This document shows positions 25,645 to 29,428 of a stretch of 29,428 nucleotides of DNA, one piece after another. The notes beneath the pieces are model-generated. The model was not told the origin of the DNA. It did no database searches and saw nothing but the letters and a program-made list of their open reading frames with translations. Each line of letters begins with the position of its first letter. Within the stretch, counting starts at the first letter, position 1. The stretch is from UBA10649 sp963700255 (lineage in GTDB: Bacteria > Actinomycetota > Actinomycetes > S36-B12): assembly GCA_963700255.1 (NCBI GenBank), contig CAVOWW010000007.1, forward strand, positions 1-29,428, written 5' to 3'. The position numbers and the translations under genes were made by a program.

Positions 25645-26902
25645 TCTCCTCGCGCACGACGTCGGCACCCAGCGACTGCAGGGCGGGCACGAAGCCCGCA
25701 TAGCCCCGGTCGATGTGACTGACCCCGTAGACGGTCGTGGAGCCCTCCGCGACCAGGCCCGCGAGCACCAGGCCGGCTCCGGCGCGGATGTCCGTCGCCT
25801 CGACGGGCGCCGCCGACAGCGTGCCGCGGCCACGCACCAGCGCGTGGTGTCCGTCCGTGCGCACGTCGGCGCCCAGCCGCGCCAGCTCCTGCACGAACCG
25901 GAACCGCGCCTCGAAGAGGTTCTCCGTCACCAGTGCGGCGCCCTCCGAGATGGAGTTCAGCGCGATGAACTGCGGCTGCAGGTCGGTCGGGAACCCCGGA
26001 TAGGGAAGCGTGACGATGTCGACCGCCTTCGGGCGCGTGTGCATCACGACCCGGAAGCCGTCGTCGAGCTCGTCGACCCGCGCACCGGCCGTGACGAGCT
26101 TCTCGAGGGCGATGCTGAGATGGCCGGCATCGGAGTTGCGGATGGTGACGTCGCCCTGGGTCATCGCCGCCGCTACCGCCCACGTGCCCGCCACGATCCG
26201 GTCGGGCACCGTCGCGTGCTCGACGGGATGCAGCGAATCGACGCCCTCGATCGTCAGCGTCGAGGTGCCGACGCCGTCGATGCGCGCACCCATCGCCTGG
26301 AGCATGAGGCAGATGTCGACGATCTCCGGCTCGCGCGCCGCGTTGTCGATGACGCTCTCGCCGCGCGCCAGCACCGCAGCCATGAGGACGGTCTCAGTGG
26401 CGCCGACGCTGGGGAAGTCCAGCCAGGTGCGCGCCCCCGTGAGGCCGTCGGGAGCCTGGGCGAGCAGGTAGCCGTGCTCGCTGGTGACGTGCGCACCCAT
26501 GCGGCGCAGGCCGTCGACGTGCATGTCGAGCCCCCGGGAGCCGATGTTGTCGCCGCCCGGGAGCGCGACGTCGGCCGCCCGCACCCGGGCCACGAGCGGA
26601 CCGAGCACGCAGATGGACGCCCGCATGCGACGAACGAGGTCGTAGTCGGCACGGTGGTCCGGCTCCTCGGGCACCGTGATGCGGACGGTGGACGAGGGCA
26701 GGTCGTGGACGACGTCGCATCCCAGGCGCCTGAGCAGTTCCGCCATGATCTCGACGTCGAGGATGTCGGGGACGTTGGTGATGGTCGACGTGCCCGGCGC
26801 CAGGAGGGCCGCAGCCATCAGCTTGAGGACGGAGTTCTTGGCACCGGTGAGCGTCACCTCACCGACCAACGGGTTCCCCCCAGTCACCCGCAAGACCTCC
26901 AC
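25631..26902 (-). CDS. murA: UDP-N-acetylglucosamine 1-carboxyvinyltransferase MurA, Asp in place of catalytic Cys
   Basis: MurA adds enolpyruvate from PEP to UDP-GlcNAc, the first committed step of peptidoglycan synthesis. Intact, 423 residues. Lys22-Asn23 are in LTGAKNSVLKLMAAALLA. The active-site loop reads ALPGGDNIGSRGLDMHV, so residue 118 is Asp (codon complement of 26549-26551), where most MurA proteins have Cys. The same Asp occurs in mycobacterial MurA and confers fosfomycin insensitivity. Later motifs: VGATETVLMAAVLA, IEGVDSL, PGFPTDLQPQFIAL, RAGAGLVLAGLVAEG and HIDRGYAGF. GTG 26902 starts MEVLRVTGGNPLVG and lies six bases from a -10 box. The longer frame to 27001 overlaps the divergent gene and lacks similarity. 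Confidence 0.96.
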   Translation of the reverse strand: MEVLRVTGGNPLVGEVTLTGAKNSVLKLMAAALLAPGTSTITNVPDILDVEIMAELLRRLGCDVVHDLPSSTVRITVPEEPDHRADYDLVRRMRASICVLGPLVARVRAADVALPGGDNIGSRGLDMHVDGLRRMGAHVTSEHGYLLAQAPDGLTGARTWLDFPSVGATETVLMAAVLARGESVIDNAAREPEIVDICLMLQAMGARIDGVGTSTLTIEGVDSLHPVEHATVPDRIVAGTWAVAAAMTQGDVTIRNSDAGHLSIALEKLVTAGARVDELDDGFRVVMHTRPKAVDIVTLPYPGFPTDLQPQFIALNSISEGAALVTENLFEARFRFVQELARLGADVRTDGHHALVRGRGTLSAAPVEATDIRAGAGLVLAGLVAEGSTTVYGVSHIDRGYAGFVPALQSLGADVVREEISDR

Positions 26903-26908
26903 GCCCGC

Positions 26909-26914
26909 ATCGTA
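26909..26914 (-). promoter_or_regulatory. Putative -10 box TACGAT for leaderless murA
   Basis: On the minus strand TACGAT, six bases, then GTG 26902. The same spacing is seen at nucS and at the adenosyltransferase gene. Confidence 0.5.
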
Positions 26915-26969
26915 CGGCGACGGGGTCCGCGGCTCGCGGCGTGGGAGTGCTGCCGCACCCCGGGTGCCG

Positions 26970-26975
26970 TAGGGT
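26970..26975 (+). promoter_or_regulatory. Putative -10 box TAGGGT for leaderless adenosyltransferase gene
   Basis: TAGGGT is followed by six bases and ATG 26982. No ribosome site precedes the ATG. The 79-base gap to murA would hold both divergent promoters. Confidence 0.5.
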
Positions 26976-26981
26976 CGCGCC

Positions 26982-27557
26982 ATGGTGAATCTCACGCGCA
27001 TCTACACCCGCACCGGCGACGACGGCACCACGTCACTGGGAGACATGAGCCGCACCGGCAAGAACGACCCGCGGCTGAAGGCCTACGCCGACGTCGACGA
27101 GGCGAACTGCGTCATCGGACTTGCCCTGGCCACGTCCGAGTTCCCTGAGGACGTACGCGCGCTCCTCCTGGCCATCCAGAACGACCTCTTCGACGTGGGG
27201 GCCGACCTGTGCACGCCGGTGGTCGAGAGCCCTGCGCATCCCCCGCTGCGGGTCACGGAACCGTACGTGGAGCGGCTGGAGCAGGCGTGCGACGCCTACA
27301 ACGAGCGCCTCGAGCCCCTGCGCTCCTTCGTCCTGCCCGGTGGCACGGTGGCGGCCTCGCAGCTGCACGTCGCCCGCACGGTCGTCCGACGTGCTGAGCG
27401 GTCCACCTGGGCGGCCATCGACACGTATCACGGCGGCATGAACCCGCTCACTGCCACGTACCTGAACCGGCTCAGTGACCTGCTGTTCATCCTCGGCCGC
27501 ATGGCCAACACCGATGCGGGCGGCGACGTCCTGTGGCAGCCGGGCGCCAACCGCTAG
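26982..27557 (+). CDS. Cob(I)alamin adenosyltransferase, PduO type
   Basis: Transfers adenosyl from ATP to cob(I)alamin to make adenosylcobalamin, the cofactor of methylmalonyl-CoA and ethylmalonyl-CoA mutases. Intact, 191 residues. The N-terminal ATP loop is IYTRTGDDGTTSLGDMSRTGKNDPRLKAYADVDEANCVIGLA. Later, SFVLPGGTVAASQLHVARTVVRRAERS and LTATYLNRLSDLLFILGRMAN form the cobalamin-side helices typical of PduO/ATR. The downstream gene begins on the base after its stop. It may serve the B12 mutase implied by meaB at 11.1-12.1 kb. Confidence 0.95.
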   Translation: MVNLTRIYTRTGDDGTTSLGDMSRTGKNDPRLKAYADVDEANCVIGLALATSEFPEDVRALLLAIQNDLFDVGADLCTPVVESPAHPPLRVTEPYVERLEQACDAYNERLEPLRSFVLPGGTVAASQLHVARTVVRRAERSTWAAIDTYHGGMNPLTATYLNRLSDLLFILGRMANTDAGGDVLWQPGANR

Positions 27558-28130
27558 ATGCCCAGGCTCCGCCAGTTCGTCATACGGTTGGACCGCCCCG
27601 AACAGCTGTTCGAGGCCGATCCGATCAGCCCGACCTCGCCGGAGTACACGGAGTACACGGCCCAACCGGCCATGGACACGGTGCGCGACCTCCTGCTGAT
27701 GCGCCTGCCTCCCAAGGACACCGACGTCCAGATCGACGTCGTCCTGCCTCCTGATCAGGTCCGGGCCGGTCTCGACGAGGAGCTCACGTCGGCCGTGCGA
27801 CGCTGGGTGCGGGTGCAGAACACCATCGACATCGAGACCACCGAAGCAGGCGGCGCTGTCGGGCGTCGTCTGTTCGTGCTCGGGCTGCTGGCCTTCTTCG
27901 TGCTGCAGGTCTCCAGCATCTGGGTGCGCAACCAGGCGGACGAGTTCGACAGCTACCTCGTGGACTCGGTGGGCGAGGGCCTGAGCGTCGCGTCCTGGGT
28001 CATGCTGTGGTTCCCGCTGCAGATGGCGACGATGGAGGTCTGGCGGGCGATCATCCGACGCCGGCGCATGCGCGTGATCGAGCGCGTGCGCGTCTGTGTC
28101 GTCCCGGCCGAGCCGACCCCCGAGCCCTAG
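27558..28130 (+). CDS. Unknown protein with two membrane segments
   Basis: 190 residues, intact, not recognised. The N-terminal 100 residues are soluble and acidic (RLDRPEQLFEADPISPTSPEYTEYTAQPAMDTV, then VLPPDQVRAGLDEELTSAVRRWVRVQ). Two hydrophobic segments follow, RRLFVLGLLAFFVLQVSSIWV (about 103-122) and SVASWVMLWFPLQMATMEVW (about 143-163), then a basic tail ending in a Pro-rich stretch. ATG directly abuts the adenosyltransferase stop with no gap, so it is co-transcribed and probably reinitiated. A link to cobalamin is only positional. Confidence 0.75.
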   Translation: MPRLRQFVIRLDRPEQLFEADPISPTSPEYTEYTAQPAMDTVRDLLLMRLPPKDTDVQIDVVLPPDQVRAGLDEELTSAVRRWVRVQNTIDIETTEAGGAVGRRLFVLGLLAFFVLQVSSIWVRNQADEFDSYLVDSVGEGLSVASWVMLWFPLQMATMEVWRAIIRRRRMRVIERVRVCVVPAEPTPEP

Positions 28131-28133
28131 ACA

Positions 28134-28175
28134 CGCGAACGGTCACTGCGCGCGTGCGCGCAGTGACCGTTCGCG
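28134..28175. terminator. Strong bidirectional hairpin between the membrane protein gene and atpC
   Basis: A perfect 42-base palindromic hairpin: CGCGAACGGTCACTGCGCG pairs with CGCGCAGTGACCGTTCGCG around a four-base loop (centre 28154.5). It lies 4 bases after one stop and 10 bases from the other, so it could terminate both genes, including the ATP synthase operon. No U-tract is present on either side. Confidence 0.7.
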
Positions 28176-28185
28176 GATGCTGGTG

Positions 28186-28601
28186 CTAGCGGGCGTGCAC
28201 GCCCTTGGCGATGCTTGCGGTCTGGATGCGCGCCTCTGCACGACGGAGGCGGAGATCTCGTCTGGATCGTCGGCCCCGGCCGCCTGCGCCCGGGCCAGGG
28301 CCGCCTGGGCGCGTTCGAGGTCGATGTCCTCAGCCAGCTCGGCGACCTCGGCGATCACGTTGACCTCGTTGCCCGAGACCGAGAAGAAGCCACCATGCAC
28401 GGCGACGACCAGCCTCGAGCCGTCGAGCTCCTCGATGCGCAGCGGGCTCTCCACGAGCAGTGCGAGCACCGGCTCGTGGCCCGGCAGGATGCCGATGTCG
28501 CCCTCGGGCGTCTTGGCCACCAGCGACTTGGCCTGTCCAGACCAGAGCGCACGCTCCGCCGAGACGACGGCGACGTTGAGGACCTTCTCTCCGTCAGCCA
28601 T
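28186..28601 (-). CDS. atpC: ATP synthase F1 epsilon subunit (one frameshift near the C-terminus)
   Basis: Regulatory subunit of F1Fo ATP synthase. ATG 28601 (MADGEKVLNVAVVSAERALWSGQAKSL), then KTPEGDIGILPGHEPVLALL, VVAVHGGFFSVSGNEVNVIAEVAELAEDIDLERAQAALARAQ. The open frame would run on past 28186. With one missing base near 28240 the family-like end RAEARIQTASIAKGVHAR is restored, stop 28186-28188, giving about 138 residues. Follows atpD by six bases. Confidence 0.93.
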
Positions 28602-28607
28602 CGCAGG

Positions 28608-29428
28608 CTAGCCCTTCGCCAGTGCGGCCGCGTTCCGCTCGACATCCTCGATGCCGCCGGCCATGAAGAAGGCCTGCTCGGGCAGGTGGTCGTACACGCC
28701 CTCGCAGAGCGCCTTGAACGAGGCGATGGTCTCCTCGACAGGAACGAAGGAGCCGGGCTGGCCGGTGAAGGCCTCCGCCACGAACATGTTCTGCGACAGG
28801 AAGCGCTGGATGCGACGCGCGCGGCCCACGAGGATCTTGTCCTCCTCGGAGAGCTCGTCGATGCCGAGGATGGCGATGATGTCCTGGAGGTCCTTGTAGC
28901 GCTGCAGGATCTCCTTGACGCGCGCCGCCACGGCGTAGTGCTCGTCGCCGACGTAGCGCGGATCGAGGATGCGCGACATCGAGTCGAGGGGATCCACGGC
29001 CGGGTAGATGCCGAGCTCCGAGATGGGGCGGCTCAGCGTGGTCGTGGCGTCGAGGTGCGCGAACGTGGTGGCGGGGGCCGGGTCGGTCAGGTCGTCTGCG
29101 GGGACGTAGATCGCCTGCAGCGACGTGATCGAGTGACCGCGGGTCGACGTGATGCGCTCCTGCAGCTGGCCCATCTCGTCAGCCAGGGTCGGCTGGTAGC
29201 CCACGGCGGACGGCATGCGGCCGAGGAGGGTCGACACCTCGGAGCCTGCCTGCGTGAAGCGGAAGATGTTGTCGATGAACAGCAGCACGTCCTGCTTCTG
29301 CACGTCGCGGAAGTACTCCGCCATGGTGAGCGCCGACAGCGCCACGCGAAGGCGCGTGCCCGGGGGCTCGTCCATCTGTCCGAAGACGAGGGCCGTCTTG
29401 GCGATGACGCCCGACTCCGTCATCTCCA
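28608..29428 (-). CDS. atpD: ATP synthase F1 beta subunit, 3' part only
   Basis: Catalytic subunit of F1; the window holds about the last 273 residues and the 5' end is beyond the right edge. Visible: ALVFGQMDEPPGTRLRVALSALTMAEYFRD (with the conserved ALT/MAE stretch), DVLLFIDNIFRFTQAGSEVSTLLGRMPSAVGYQPTL (Walker B DNIFR and the DELSEED-side region later as IDELSEEDKILV), YVPADDLTDPAPATTF, LDATTTLSR, and the C-terminus GGIEDVERNAAALAKG. Intact over this length. First of the genes leading into atpC. Confidence 0.98.
   Translation of the reverse strand, partial: EMTESGVIAKTALVFGQMDEPPGTRLRVALSALTMAEYFRDVQKQDVLLFIDNIFRFTQAGSEVSTLLGRMPSAVGYQPTLADEMGQLQERITSTRGHSITSLQAIYVPADDLTDPAPATTFAHLDATTTLSRPISELGIYPAVDPLDSMSRILDPRYVGDEHYAVAARVKEILQRYKDLQDIIAILGIDELSEEDKILVGRARRIQRFLSQNMFVAEAFTGQPGSFVPVEETIASFKALCEGVYDHLPEQAFFMAGGIEDVERNAAALAKG

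Noticed and set aside
24118..25833. Long minus-strand open frame of 571 codons
   Set aside because: Antisense to the exporter ATPase and permease, which carry clear ABC motifs; composition is His/Arg/Glu-rich shadow coding typical of GC-rich DNA.
26903..27001. Longer MurA N-terminus (33 extra residues)
   Set aside because: Overlaps the divergent adenosyltransferase start, has no family similarity, and a -10 box sits within it.
1..29428. CRISPR arrays, tRNA or rRNA genes, insertion sequences, phage or defence systems
   Set aside because: Looked for regular direct repeats, tRNA-like cloverleaf ends and transposase or integrase motifs; none found. The repeats at 17.1, 22.8 and 28.15 kb are single hairpin-like elements.

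Overview
The window is GC-rich, about 70% G+C. Its gene content points to a high-GC actinobacterium, probably in Nocardioidaceae or a relative (Nocardioides or Aeromicrobium-like). The markers are a GlgE/GlgB alpha-glucan pathway, a NucS mismatch endonuclease, a MurA with the mycobacterial-type Cys-to-Asp active site, and start codons placed directly after TANNNT -10 boxes. The genus is an inference. No rRNA, tRNA, CRISPR array, integrase or transposase was seen.

Layout. 0-4.3 kb: glgE and glgB (+). 4.3-6.0 kb: a membrane-bound dCache-HAMP-GGDEF diguanylate cyclase (+). 6.0-9.8 kb (-): a sulfonate/nitrate/taurine-type ABC importer (binding protein, ATPase, permease), followed by a thioredoxin-TPR protein. 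10.05-11.1 kb (+): a cysteine-free Rrf2 regulator and a small I78-like lipoprotein. 11.1-15.2 kb: an ethylmalonyl-CoA-type block with meaB and thiolase (-) divergent from an epimerase and crotonyl-CoA carboxylase/reductase (+). 15.2-17.1 kb: an OafA-type acyltransferase fused to an SGNH domain (+). 17.2-20.8 kb (-): four translationally coupled genes (a duplicated 3-hydroxyacyl-CoA dehydrogenase, a small zinc-ribbon protein, two alpha/beta hydrolases). 20.9-22.8 kb: a Vps62-like/membrane fusion protein (+). 22.8-23.5 kb: nucS (-). 23.5-25.6 kb: an ABC-2 exporter pair and a small DUF2007-like membrane protein (+). 25.6-26.9 kb: murA (-). 27.0-28.1 kb: a PduO-type cobalamin adenosyltransferase and an unknown membrane protein (+). 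28.2-29.4 kb: atpC and the 3' part of atpD (-).

How the genes connect. The thiolase, the hydroxyacyl-CoA dehydrogenase, Ccr, the epimerase, MeaB (chaperone of B12 mutases) and the adenosyltransferase (makes AdoCbl) all fit conversion of acetyl-CoA or crotonyl-CoA to ethylmalonyl-CoA and methylmalonyl-CoA. The crotonase and the mutase would lie elsewhere. The importer and the Rrf2 regulator look like a sulfur-source unit. They share a TTGTCTAC motif that recurs in front of the lipoprotein gene.

Sequence quality. Most genes in roughly the first 17.4 kb, and atpC, are broken by single-base indels, mostly losses from short C/G runs. The 10 kb from 17.4 to 28.2 kb is free of them. The breaks hit unrelated housekeeping genes whose catalytic motifs are all kept in one frame or another, so I read them as sequencing or assembly errors, not pseudogenes. 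Coordinates of broken genes give the full reconstructed span.
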